Shown here: positions 34,013-41,370 of the stretch, in pieces
Position numbering within the stretch: the first letter of the stretch is position 1
Layout of the letters: every line of letters begins with the position of its first letter
NCBI RefSeq assembly: GCF_900103585.1
Contig: NZ_FNHV01000006.1
Coordinates: forward strand, 186,001 to 250,000
DNA length: 64,000 nt
Direction: 5' to 3'
Origin: Streptomyces sp. cf386
GTDB lineage: Bacteria > Actinomycetota > Actinomycetes > Streptomycetales > Streptomycetaceae
Position numbers and translations under genes: made by a program
Notes under the pieces: model-generated
The model's input: only the letters and a program-made list of their open reading frames with translations
Database searches by the model: none
Told to the model about the DNA's origin: nothing

Positions 34013-35160
34013 GGAACGGGGACGGGCCGGTGCGGGACGAAGAGCGCGGCACACGGGAGCTGCCGGAAAGCACTCCCCCCTGCTCGGACGGAGCCGAGAG
34101 TCTGGGGGCGGGCCCGAGCGGCCCGAGCGGATCCCGACGCATGGTCGACGGCATCGACGGCATCCCCGAGCAGGCCCGGCCGCACCCGGAGGACGACTCC
34201 GTGGAGGCCGGCCCCCTGGCCGACGGACGAGATGACGAAGGTGCCGTGCAGGGCGCGCCTCTGGGCGGGCGGATCGGGGTCTCCCCTGCCCGAGTAGTGG
34301 CGAGGGCTCGGGAGAGGGCGACGGGCAGGACGATGAGCGAGCACGAGCGAAACGCCGAGGACGGGGCGATGGGCGCCCACAGCGCGCAGGCCACACAGCA
34401 CGACCCTCAGGACCGCAGCGGGGCGCGCGCCCTGTTCATCGAGCTGCGCAAGCTGAAGGACGGCAGCCCGGAGTACGCGGAGCTGCGCAACAAGCTGGTC
34501 CGTATGCACCTGCCGCTCGTCGAGCACCTCGCGCGCCGCTTCCGCAACCGCGGCGAGCCGCTCGATGACCTCACCCAGGTCGCCACCATCGGTCTGATCA
34601 AGTCGGTGGACCGCTTCGACCCGGAGCGCGGCGTCGAGTTCTCGACGTACGCGACCCCGACGGTCGTCGGCGAGATCAAGCGGCACTTCCGCGACAAGGG
34701 CTGGGCGGTGCGGGTGCCGCGGCGCCTCCAGGAGCTGCGCCTCGCTCTCACGACGGCCACCGCCGAGTTGTCCCAGCAGCACGGCCGCTCCCCCACCGTC
34801 CATGAGCTCGCCGAGAAGCTGGCGATCTCGGAGGAGGAGGTCCTGGAGGGCCTGGAGTCCGCCAACGCGTACTCCACGCTGTCCCTGGACGTCCCCGACA
34901 CGGACGACGAGTCCCCCGCGGTCGCCGACACCCTCGGCGCGGAGGACGAGGCGCTGGAGGGCGTCGAGTACCGCGAGTCCCTGAAGCCGCTGCTCGAAGA
35001 CCTCCCGCCGCGCGAGAAGCGGATCCTGCTGCTGCGTTTCTTCGGCAACATGACCCAGTCGCAGATCGCGCAGGAGGTCGGCATCTCCCAGATGCACGTG
35101 TCCCGGCTGCTGGCCCGCACACTGGCTCAGCTGCGGGAGAAGCTGCTGGTGGAGGAGTGA
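34009..35160 (+). CDS. sigH: SigB-like stress sigma factor SigH
   Basis: 383 residues if read from GTG 34009, which overlaps the prsH stop; internal starts ATG 34141 and ATG 34333 (MSEHERNAED, 275 residues) would give shorter forms. S. coelicolor SigH also exists as several sizes. The first ~105 residues are low-complexity Pro/Gly/Glu/Asp. Core: region 2 (LARRFRNRGEPLDDLTQVATIGLIK..GVEFSTYATPTVVGEIKRHFRDKGW), region 3 (SPTVHELAEKLAISEEEV) and region 4 (PPREKRILLLRFFGN, SQIAQEVGISQMHVSRLL). Controls osmotic/heat stress and septation-linked genes in the model species. Confidence 0.92.
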   Translation: MRNGDGPVRDEERGTRELPESTPPCSDGAESLGAGPSGPSGSRRMVDGIDGIPEQARPHPEDDSVEAGPLADGRDDEGAVQGAPLGGRIGVSPARVVARARERATGRTMSEHERNAEDGAMGAHSAQATQHDPQDRSGARALFIELRKLKDGSPEYAELRNKLVRMHLPLVEHLARRFRNRGEPLDDLTQVATIGLIKSVDRFDPERGVEFSTYATPTVVGEIKRHFRDKGWAVRVPRRLQELRLALTTATAELSQQHGRSPTVHELAEKLAISEEEVLEGLESANAYSTLSLDVPDTDDESPAVADTLGAEDEALEGVEYRESLKPLLEDLPPREKRILLLRFFGNMTQSQIAQEVGISQMHVSRLLARTLAQLREKLLVEE

Positions 35161-35164
35161 CGGC

Positions 35165-35191
35165 TTCCTGAGAACCGATCGTTCTCAGGAA
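35165..35191 (+). terminator. Bidirectional hairpin after sigH
   Basis: Perfect 11-bp arms TTCCTGAGAAC (35165-35175) and GTTCTCAGGAA (35181-35191) with loop CGATC, starting 5 bp after the sigH stop and just before the convergent membrane-protein gene's stop. Confidence 0.8.
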
Positions 35192-35195
35192 CCGG

Positions 35196-35645
35196 TCACT
35201 GCTTCTGATCCGGTGCGCTGCCGGGCCCGCGGATCCCGAGGGCCTGCGTCGTTGCCGGGTTGACGAGGAACACGAGCGTGGCGATCGCGACCACGGCGAT
35301 CGCGATCCCCGCCGGGATGGCGATGCTGTCGGCCTGCAGCAGGCTGTAGGCCACCGGCAACGCCAGAATCTGCGTGATGACGGACGGCCCCCGGCTCCAG
35401 CTGCGCTGAGCGAACAGCCCCCGAGCAGCGAGCAACGGCAGCAGCGCGAGCACGACGAGCGTCACCCCCAGGGTGACGGCCTGCTGCCGATCATCCGGGT
35501 CACCGGTGAGCCCCCGCACAAGCACCCAAAGGCCCCCGACGGCGAGCCCCAGCCCTTCAAGCGCGGTGAGCACCGCGGCATACGTCAGCCGCCGCGGGCG
35601 CGGACCGGTGGTTTCCGGGGTGGTGGGGGTCTGCTCCTTGGTCAC
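35196..35645 (-). CDS. Conserved four-helix membrane protein
   Basis: 149 residues. After a Pro/Thr-rich N-terminus there are four hydrophobic segments (AAVLTALEGLGLAVGGLWVLV, AVTLGVTLVVLALLPLLAARGLF, SVITQILALPVAYSLL, AIPAGIAIAVVAIATLVFLV). The pattern fits a widespread actinobacterial small integral membrane family without known function. Convergent with sigH; its upstream region holds the repeats at 35713-35896. Confidence 0.82.
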   Translation of the reverse strand: MTKEQTPTTPETTGPRPRRLTYAAVLTALEGLGLAVGGLWVLVRGLTGDPDDRQQAVTLGVTLVVLALLPLLAARGLFAQRSWSRGPSVITQILALPVAYSLLQADSIAIPAGIAIAVVAIATLVFLVNPATTQALGIRGPGSAPDQKQ

Positions 35646-35712
35646 ACCTGAAGGGTAGCCCCAGGCAACATCGCCCTCCCCGCCAGCACCTGTCCGAGGC
35701 CAGGTCAGGCAT

Positions 35713-35738
35713 TTTCAGCCCGTCCGGCGTTTGAGGAC
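35713..35738. repeat. Streptomyces intergenic repeat element, copy 1
   Basis: A 26-bp unit beginning TTTCAGCCCGTCCGGCGTTT and ending GAGGAC. The same unit recurs 110 bp downstream. This sequence is known to me as a frequent intergenic element in Streptomyces genomes. Confidence 0.75.
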
Positions 35739-35822
35739 GAGCTCCCACCATCCCTAGCCCCCACCCACCCGCCGGGGGCGAATCCGTTGAGCGACGGCGA
35801 CGTCTCCGCGCCGGCCCAGGCA

Positions 35823-35896
35823 TTTCAGCCCGTCCGGCGTTTGAGGACAAGGCCCCTTAAGGGCCGAAGAGGGGGTCTGGGGGCGGCAGCCCCCAG
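35823..35896. repeat. Streptomyces intergenic repeat element, copy 2, with hairpins
   Basis: The same 26-bp unit (35823-35848) is followed by a GGCCC..GGGCC hairpin and a perfect 8-bp stem CTGGGGGC / GCCCCCAG (35877-35896). This looks like the fuller version of the element. The whole 35646-36055 interval (410 bp) has no gene. Confidence 0.75.
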
Positions 35897-36055
35897 CAGG
35901 GGCCCGCACCAACGCCGGGCACCCCCGAAAACCAGCCGCACCAAACCCATGGCCAAGCCGACGCAGTCCCCCCGTGTCGAGACTCACGCCCGATCTCTTA
36001 CTAGATCCCAACCTCGACCTGTGCCCGGTACCCCCCAGTAGGTACGCTGCCAGTC

Positions 36056-37024
36056 ATGCGTGCACTTCTCGTGGTCAATCCGGCAGCAACCACCACAAGC
36101 GCACGTACGCGCGATGTCCTGATCCATGCGCTCGCAAGCGAGATGAAGCTCGAGGCGGTCACCACCGAGTACCGAGGCCACGCCCGCGACCTGGGCCGGC
36201 AGGCGGCCGAGAGCGACGACGTCGACCTGGTGGTCGCCCTCGGCGGCGACGGCACGGTGAACGAGGTCGTCAACGGACTCCTCCACAACGGCCCCGACCC
36301 GGACCACCTCCCCGGCCTCGCCGTGGTCCCCGGCGGCTCCACCAACGTCTTCGCCCGCGCCCTCGACCTGCCGAACGACGCCGTGGAGGCGACCGGCGCC
36401 CTGCTCGACGCCCTGCGCGAGGGCAGCGAGCGCACGGTCGGCCTGGGGCTCGCCTCCGGCACACCGGGCACGGAGGACGAGGCGGTTCCGGGACGCTGGT
36501 TCACCTTCAACGCGGGGCTCGGCTTCGACGCCGGCGTGGTCGGACGCGTCGAACAGCAGCGCGAACGCGGCAGAAAATCCACACACGCTCTCTACGTCCG
36601 CCAGGCCCTGCGCCAGTTCTTCGGCGAGGCGCACCGCCGCCACGGGACGATCACCCTGGAGCATCCGGACGCGGAGCCGGTGACCGATCTGGTCCTCTCC
36701 ATAGTCTCGAACACATCGCCGTGGACCTTCTTGGGCAATCACCCGATGTACGCGTCGCCTAAGGCCTCGTTCGATAAGGGACTCGACGTACTCGGTCTCA
36801 GCCGTATGACGACCGCCGCGGTTGCCCGATATGGCACCCAGTTGCTCACTTCGTCCCCCGAGCGCGGCCCCCATGGCAAGCACGCCGTCTCCCTGCACGA
36901 CCTGGACCAGTTCACCTTGCATTCGAAGGTCCCGTTGCCCCTTCAGATGGACGGCGACCACCTCGGGCTGCGTACGAGCGTGACGTTCACAGGCGTACGC
37001 CGTGCACTGCGTGTGATTGTGTGA
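36056..37024 (+). CDS. Diacylglycerol/lipid kinase family protein
   Basis: 322 residues, DAGK catalytic fold. RALLVVNPAATTTSARTRDVL at the N-terminus, the nucleotide-binding VVALGGDGTVNEVVNGLL (~61-78) and VPGGSTNVFARALDLP. C-terminal beta-sandwich with FTFNAGLGFDAGVVGRVE and LPLQMDGDHLG. Phosphorylates diacylglycerol or a related lipid, feeding phosphatidic acid into membrane lipid synthesis. ATG 36056. It is followed by a 319-bp control region and wblE. Confidence 0.92.
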   Translation: MRALLVVNPAATTTSARTRDVLIHALASEMKLEAVTTEYRGHARDLGRQAAESDDVDLVVALGGDGTVNEVVNGLLHNGPDPDHLPGLAVVPGGSTNVFARALDLPNDAVEATGALLDALREGSERTVGLGLASGTPGTEDEAVPGRWFTFNAGLGFDAGVVGRVEQQRERGRKSTHALYVRQALRQFFGEAHRRHGTITLEHPDAEPVTDLVLSIVSNTSPWTFLGNHPMYASPKASFDKGLDVLGLSRMTTAAVARYGTQLLTSSPERGPHGKHAVSLHDLDQFTLHSKVPLPLQMDGDHLGLRTSVTFTGVRRALRVIV

Positions 37025-37284
37025 GCGGAACGGGCGAAAGTCCTTTCACTCGAACGTTTAGGCCAGGATCCACCCCATGGAAGTACGGCTGTGACCTAGT
37101 CGACACCGAGGAATCAAAAAAAACTTTCCGGAAGGGGTTGTATCCGTCGCTGAGGTTTGCGAGTCTCTACGTGGCGATCGGGACGGCCCGCAACACCAGC
37201 CTCCACAGATCACCGGAACCCCTCTTCGAATCACAGGACCTCGCCAGGGAACCTGACGGTCGGCCCTTCACTTGTTGAGGGATT

Positions 37285-37300
37285 CGTGAAAGCGTTCACA
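37285..37300 (+). promoter_or_regulatory. CRP-like binding site upstream of wblE
   Basis: CGTGA-AAGCGT-TCACA matches the CRP consensus TGTGA-N6-TCACA at 9 of 10 conserved positions; centre 51 bp before the wblE start codon. The mycobacterial orthologue whiB1 is controlled by CRP (Rv3676) through sites of this type. The rest of 37025-37343 holds no gene. Confidence 0.6.
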
Positions 37301-37343
37301 TTCACAAGCAACTTGCACGTAATACCAAGGAGAGGTAGCAGCC

Positions 37344-37601
37344 ATGGACTGGCGTCACAACGCCGTTTGCCGCGAGGAAGACCCCGAGCTCTTCTTCCCC
37401 ATCGGCAACACCGGTCCTGCGCTGCTGCAGATCGAGGAAGCCAAGGCCGTCTGCCGCCGCTGCCCCGTCATGGAGCAGTGCCTGCAGTGGGCGCTCGAGT
37501 CCGGCCAGGACTCCGGCGTCTGGGGTGGTCTCAGCGAGGACGAGCGCCGCGCCATGAAGCGCCGCGCCGCCCGCAACCGGGCCCGTCAGGCCTCCGCCTG
37601 A
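37344..37601 (+). CDS. wblE: WhiB-family iron-sulfur regulator WblE (WhiB1 orthologue)
   Basis: 85 residues. Four cluster cysteines: Cys9, Cys37, Cys40 and Cys46 (CRRCPVMEQC), ligands of a [4Fe-4S] cluster that reacts with O2/NO. The turn GVWGGLSEDERR and a basic C-terminus (KRRAARNRARQ) follow. WhiB1 binds sigma-70 region 4 of the principal sigma factor and is essential in mycobacteria; WblE is the Streptomyces counterpart. AGGAGAGG precedes ATG 37344. A strong terminator follows. Confidence 0.95.
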   Translation: MDWRHNAVCREEDPELFFPIGNTGPALLQIEEAKAVCRRCPVMEQCLQWALESGQDSGVWGGLSEDERRAMKRRAARNRARQASA

Positions 37602-37720
37602 CAACACCCGCCCCACAAGCCTGAGCTTGGCGGCGCGTACAGCGAGTACGCATCTCCCGCCCCCGAGCCGCAGCGCGCAGTACCCCCGATGCGCAGCGAA
37701 TGCTGGCAACGAGCATGTTG

Positions 37721-37754
37721 AGCCCCAGCCCCCTGAACGGGCTGGGGCTCTTTG
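37721..37754 (+). terminator. Intrinsic terminator after wblE
   Basis: AGCCCCAGCCC (37721-37731) pairs with GGGCTGGGGCT (37739-37749), 7-nt loop, followed by CTTTGCTGTT. Located 120 bp past the wblE stop and 100 bp before the convergent kinase stop. Confidence 0.85.
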
Positions 37755-37854
37755 CTGTTCAGAGGCCTTCAGGTGCGGCGCCGTGGGTCCTCGTGAACGA
37801 GCGTCATCGGGGCGACCTGGCACGGCAGTTGGTCTCGATGCCCCTCGCCGACTC

Positions 37855-39330
37855 CTACTTGTGGGCCCGCACCGGGATGTCGAGGATCACCCGGGTCCCC
37901 CGCTCCGGCGCCGGGACCATGTCGAAGGTGCCGCCCAACTCGCCCTCCACCAGGGTTCGTACGATCTGCAGGCCGAGGTTGCCCGCGGTGTGCGGGTCGA
38001 AGCCCTCGGGGAGGCCCACGCCGTCGTCCTGGACCGTGACCAGGAGGCGGGACTGCTTCGTCGTACCCCCACGGACCGCCGAGACCTCGACGGTGCCGGT
38101 CTCGCCCTCACGGAAGCCGTGCTCCAGGGCGTTCTGGAGGATCTCGGTCAGGACCATCGACAGCGGGGTGGCGACCTCGGCGTCCAGGATGCCGAAGCGG
38201 CCGGTGCGCCGGCCGTGGACCTTGCCGGGCGAGATCTCGGCGACCATCGCCAGCACCCGGTCGGCGATCTCGTCGAACTCGACGCGCTCGTCGAGGTTCT
38301 GGGAGAGGGTCTCGTGCACGATCGCGATCGAGCCGACGCGCCGTACCGCCTCTTCGAGGGCTTCGCGGCCTCGGTCGGACTCGATGCGCCGGGCCTGGAG
38401 GCGGAGCAGGGCGGCCACGGTCTGGAGGTTGTTCTTCACCCGGTGGTGGATCTCCCGGATGGTCGCGTCCTTGGTGATCAACTCGCGCTCGCGGCGGCGC
38501 AGTTCGGTGACGTCCCGGAGGAGGACCAGCGAACCGATGCGGGTGCCCTTGGGGCTGAGGGGGATGGCGCGGAACTGGATGACCCCGTCGCCCGACTCGA
38601 TCTCGAAGTTGCGGGGCGCCCAGCCGCTGGCGACCTTGGCGAGCGCCTCGTCGACCGGGCCGTGGGTCGGGGCGAGTTCGGCGGTGGTCATGCCCAGGTG
38701 GTGGCCGAGGAGGTCGGCGGCGAGGCCCAGGCGGTGGTAGGCGGACAGCGCGTTCGGGGAGGCGTACTGGACGAGGCCCTCGGCGTCGAGGCGGATCAGG
38801 CCGTCGCCGACGCGCGGCGAGGCGTCCATGTCGACTTGCTGTCCGGCGAACGGGAACGAGCCGGCCGCGATCATCTGCGCGAGATCCGAGGCGCTTTGGA
38901 GGTACGTCAGCTCCAGGCGGCTCGGGGTGCGGACGGTCAGCAGGTTGGTGTTGCGCGCGATGACACCCAGGACGCGCCCGTCCCGGCGTACCGGAATCGA
39001 CTCGACGCGGACCGGCACCTCCTCGCGCCACTCGGGGTCGCCCTCCCGCACGATGCGGCCCTCGTCGAGCGCGGCGTCCAGCATCGGGCGACGACCGCGC
39101 GGGACGAGGTGGCCGACCATGTCGTCCTGGTACGAGGTCGGGCCGGTGTTGGGCCGCATCTGCGCCACGGAGACATAGCGCGTGCCGTCGCTGGTGGGGA
39201 CCCACAGGACGAGGTCGGCGAAGGAGAGGTCGGAGAGCAGCTGCCACTCCGAGACCAGCAGGTGGAGCCACTCGAGGTCGGAGTCGTCGAGGGCCGTGTG
39301 CTGGCGTACGAGTTCGTTCATGGAGGGCAC
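37855..39330 (-). CDS. pdtaS: Sensor histidine kinase, PdtaS-like (GAF-PAS-HisKA_2-HATPase)
   Basis: 491 residues, no membrane helix, so a cytosolic sensor. N-terminal GAF-type domain (~1-160: EWQLLSDLSFADLVLWVPT, VAQMRPNTGPTSYQDDMVG), PAS domain (~175-280: GDGLIRLDAEGLVQYASPNALSAYHRLG), the HisKA_2 H-box IREIHHRVKNNLQTVAALLRLQAR (~294-317) with phospho-His, and an HATPase (EILQNALEHGF, DDGVGLPEGF). The architecture and N-terminus match mycobacterial PdtaS, whose partner is an ANTAR RNA-binding response regulator, not seen here. GTG 39330 aligns with the PdtaS start; ATG 39321 is an alternative. Confidence 0.88.
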   Translation of the reverse strand: MPSMNELVRQHTALDDSDLEWLHLLVSEWQLLSDLSFADLVLWVPTSDGTRYVSVAQMRPNTGPTSYQDDMVGHLVPRGRRPMLDAALDEGRIVREGDPEWREEVPVRVESIPVRRDGRVLGVIARNTNLLTVRTPSRLELTYLQSASDLAQMIAAGSFPFAGQQVDMDASPRVGDGLIRLDAEGLVQYASPNALSAYHRLGLAADLLGHHLGMTTAELAPTHGPVDEALAKVASGWAPRNFEIESGDGVIQFRAIPLSPKGTRIGSLVLLRDVTELRRRERELITKDATIREIHHRVKNNLQTVAALLRLQARRIESDRGREALEEAVRRVGSIAIVHETLSQNLDERVEFDEIADRVLAMVAEISPGKVHGRRTGRFGILDAEVATPLSMVLTEILQNALEHGFREGETGTVEVSAVRGGTTKQSRLLVTVQDDGVGLPEGFDPHTAGNLGLQIVRTLVEGELGGTFDMVPAPERGTRVILDIPVRAHK

Positions 39331-39622
39331 GTGGCGAGCGTACCTGGCGGTACGGACATGGCTCGAAACCAGCCACCTCGGAGGGGTTCCAGTGCTTGGA
39401 ACGGCCCCGGAAACACCCGCGGGCCGCGGCGCCTGAGAGGGACCCTCAACCCTCCCGGCACCGCAGCCCGGAGCAATATCGGCCGTGGGGTGTGCGGTCC
39501 CGGTCGGCCGAAGGATGAGGAGCCGGGGCAGTCAGGGCAGAGAGCTCCGGTTCCTCGGTCCGCCTTCCTGTGCGGGGAAGACGGAAGTCGGTGCGTTCTT
39601 CTCCTACGCACTCCTTCGCAAT

Positions 39623-39638
39623 TGTGGACTAGACCACT
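39623..39638. promoter_or_regulatory. Predicted DasR operator (dre) upstream of the PdtaS-like kinase
   Basis: TGTGGACTAGACCACT matches the dre consensus ACTGGTCTAGACCACT at 13 of 16 positions, as well as the nagB and best dasA sites do. It lies in a 424-bp gap (39331-39754) otherwise empty, 293 bp before the kinase start and 117 bp after the TetR stop. Confidence 0.6.
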
Positions 39639-39754
39639 CTCGTGTGTCCATGCGTTGGAGCCTGTTTGCTGTTGACGCTTCTTCGCGGGCTCCGACCAGT
39701 CGAACAACTAGTAGGACGCCCTGGCATCCATCACGCAGCCTAACCCGTGTGGGT

Positions 39755-40396
39755 TCATGTGCGGGGCCAGTTGGCCATGGCAATTTCCGCGAGTGCCTCC
39801 AGTTCCTCCCGGCTCGCCCCGTCGCGCGCCTGTTGTGACATGCCCTGGATCATCGCGCCGGCGTGCCGGGCGAGGACGGCGGCGTCGGTGCCGGGCGGGA
39901 GGGCGCCGACGGCGATGTCCGCTTCGATACGGCTGCGGATGGCGGCGATGTTGGCGTTGCGCCGCCCCCGCAGGGACTCCTCGACTTCCGGCGTCGAGCA
40001 GTTGGTCGCCGCGTGGACGACGAGACAGCCGTGCGGATGGGCCGGATCCGTGTACTCCACGGCGGCCTCGCGCAGCATCCGCGCCACGGCGCCGCGGGCG
40101 GTGGGCTCCTCGGCGAGGGCACGATCACTGAAGGAGCCGTACCGCACACCGTACTCGCGGACGACCTCCTCGAAGAGGGACTGCTTGTCGCCGAAGGCGG
40201 CGTACAGGCTGGGGGCGCCGATGTCCATGACGCGGGTGAGATCGGAGACGGAGGTCGCCTCGTAGCCGCGCTCCCAGAAGGCGAGGATCGCCTTCTCCAG
40301 TGCGGTCTCACGGTCGAAGGAGCGGGGACGACCACGGGATTTGGACGCCGGACGGGCCTTCGCCCCGGTCTCCTCGGACTCCTTGCTGCTCACCAT
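39755..40396 (-). CDS. TetR/AcrR family repressor
   Basis: 213 residues. Basic N-terminus (KARPASKSRGRPRSFDRE), HTH ALEKAILAFWERGYEATSVSDLTRVMDIGAPSLYAAFGDKQSLFEEVV, and a ligand domain with AVEYTDPAHPHGCLVVHAATN, typical of the YxaF/TetR_C_ group that responds to small electrophiles or drugs. ATG 40396 is used; ATG 40405 is in frame. A TATAAA stands just upstream, so the mRNA may be nearly leaderless. Divergent from an SDR gene, with two TAGCG operators between. Confidence 0.92.
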   Translation of the reverse strand: MVSSKESEETGAKARPASKSRGRPRSFDRETALEKAILAFWERGYEATSVSDLTRVMDIGAPSLYAAFGDKQSLFEEVVREYGVRYGSFSDRALAEEPTARGAVARMLREAAVEYTDPAHPHGCLVVHAATNCSTPEVEESLRGRRNANIAAIRSRIEADIAVGALPPGTDAAVLARHAGAMIQGMSQQARDGASREELEALAEIAMANWPRT

Positions 40397-40409
40397 GGGG
40401 TGCATTTTA

Positions 40410-40469
40410 TAGCGGGCGCTAGACAAATGTCGGCGGCGTGATCTACGGTCATTTCTGTAGCGACCACTA
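40410..40469. promoter_or_regulatory. Two TAGCGnnCGCTA operators in the TetR/SDR divergent region
   Basis: TAGCG-GG-CGCTA (40410-40421, perfect arms) and TAGCG-AC-CACTA (40458-40469, one mismatch) are 48 bp apart, one near each gene. Such short palindromes are typical TetR sites; binding by the adjacent TetR protein is inferred. Confidence 0.65.
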
Positions 40470-40493
40470 GAGAATTGCGAAGGGGGCGCCGGC

Positions 40494-41246
40494 ATGGGTG
40501 CGCTTGCGGGCAGGACGGCTCTGGTCACGGGGGCGAGCAGGGGGATCGGGCGAGGAATCGCCGAGCGGCTGGGGCGCGACGGCGCGCGGGTCGGCGTGCA
40601 CTACGGCAGGAACGAGGCGGCTGCGAAGGAGACGGTCGCCGCGATCGAGGCGGCGGGCGGCTCGGCGTTCGCGATCGGCGTCGAGTTGGGGCGGCCGGGA
40701 GACGCGGAGGCGTTGTGGGAGGAGTTCGACCGGCACGCGGAGGGGGTGGACGTGCTGGTCAACAACGCGGGGATCGGCACATCGTCGTCCCTGGGTCAGA
40801 TCGACGAGGAGGAGTACGACAAGGTCTTCGCGGTGAACGTGAAGGCACCCCACTTCATCGTCAAGCGCGGCCTCGGCCGACTGCGCGACGGGGGGCGGGT
40901 CATCAACATCTCCTCGGGGCTGGCGCGCACTGCGGCGATGCCGGACCTGATGGCGTACGCCATGACCAAGGGGGCGCTCGACGTCTTCACGCGTGACCTG
41001 TCCAAGGTGCTGGGCCCTCGCGGAATCACGGTGAACTCGGTGGCGCCGGGGATCATCGACACGGACAACACCGCCGAGCTCCTGCACGGCACCGAGGACG
41101 GGTGGGCGCAGGCCGCCGCGTTTTCGGCGCTCGGCCGGGTGGGCGAGACGACCGATGTCGCCGATGTGGTGGCGTTCCTGGCGTCGGACGCGGGGCGGTG
41201 GGTGACGGGGAGCTGGGTGGACGCGACGGGCGGCTCGCTGCCGTAG
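40494..41246 (+). CDS. SDR family NAD(P)-dependent oxidoreductase
   Basis: 250 residues. Classical SDR: cofactor motif VTGASRGIGRGIAERLG, VLVNNAGIGTSS, catalytic Ser in VINISSGLARTAAMPDLMAYAMTKGAL with YxxxK, and ITVNSVAPGIIDTD. Closest to FabG/glucose-dehydrogenase-like SDRs; substrate unknown. Probably repressed by the divergent TetR protein. ATG 40494 follows AGGGGG. Confidence 0.93.
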   Translation: MGALAGRTALVTGASRGIGRGIAERLGRDGARVGVHYGRNEAAAKETVAAIEAAGGSAFAIGVELGRPGDAEALWEEFDRHAEGVDVLVNNAGIGTSSSLGQIDEEEYDKVFAVNVKAPHFIVKRGLGRLRDGGRVINISSGLARTAAMPDLMAYAMTKGALDVFTRDLSKVLGPRGITVNSVAPGIIDTDNTAELLHGTEDGWAQAAAFSALGRVGETTDVADVVAFLASDAGRWVTGSWVDATGGSLP

Positions 41247-41255
41247 CGGCCCGCC

Positions 41256-41353
41256 TTCGGGAACACCGCGGTGGGGACAGTGCCCTGGGGGCACCGTCCT
41301 AGGGGCACCGCCCTCGGGGCACCATCCTGGGGACACCGCCCTCGGGGACAACG
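41256..41353. repeat. 14-bp tandem repeat (minisatellite), ~7 copies
   Basis: Units of the form CCTNGGGG[C/A]ACCNN begin at 41284, 41298, 41312, 41326 and 41340, with two more degraded units from 41256. It fills the gap between the convergent SDR and SIS genes. The unit length is not a multiple of three and both flanking stops are outside the array. Confidence 0.85.
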
Positions 41354-41370
41354 ACCCCCGCCCCACAGGG

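Noticed and set aside
37320..37325. TAATAC as the wblE -10 element
   Set aside because: It would place the start of transcription inside the ribosome-binding site at 37327-37335.
39318..39707. 129-codon minus-strand frame upstream of the kinase
   Set aside because: No domain, poor codon usage, and it covers the dre site; treated as non-coding.
41256..41353. Tandem array as CRISPR
   Set aside because: Units abut directly with no spacers and no cas genes are near.
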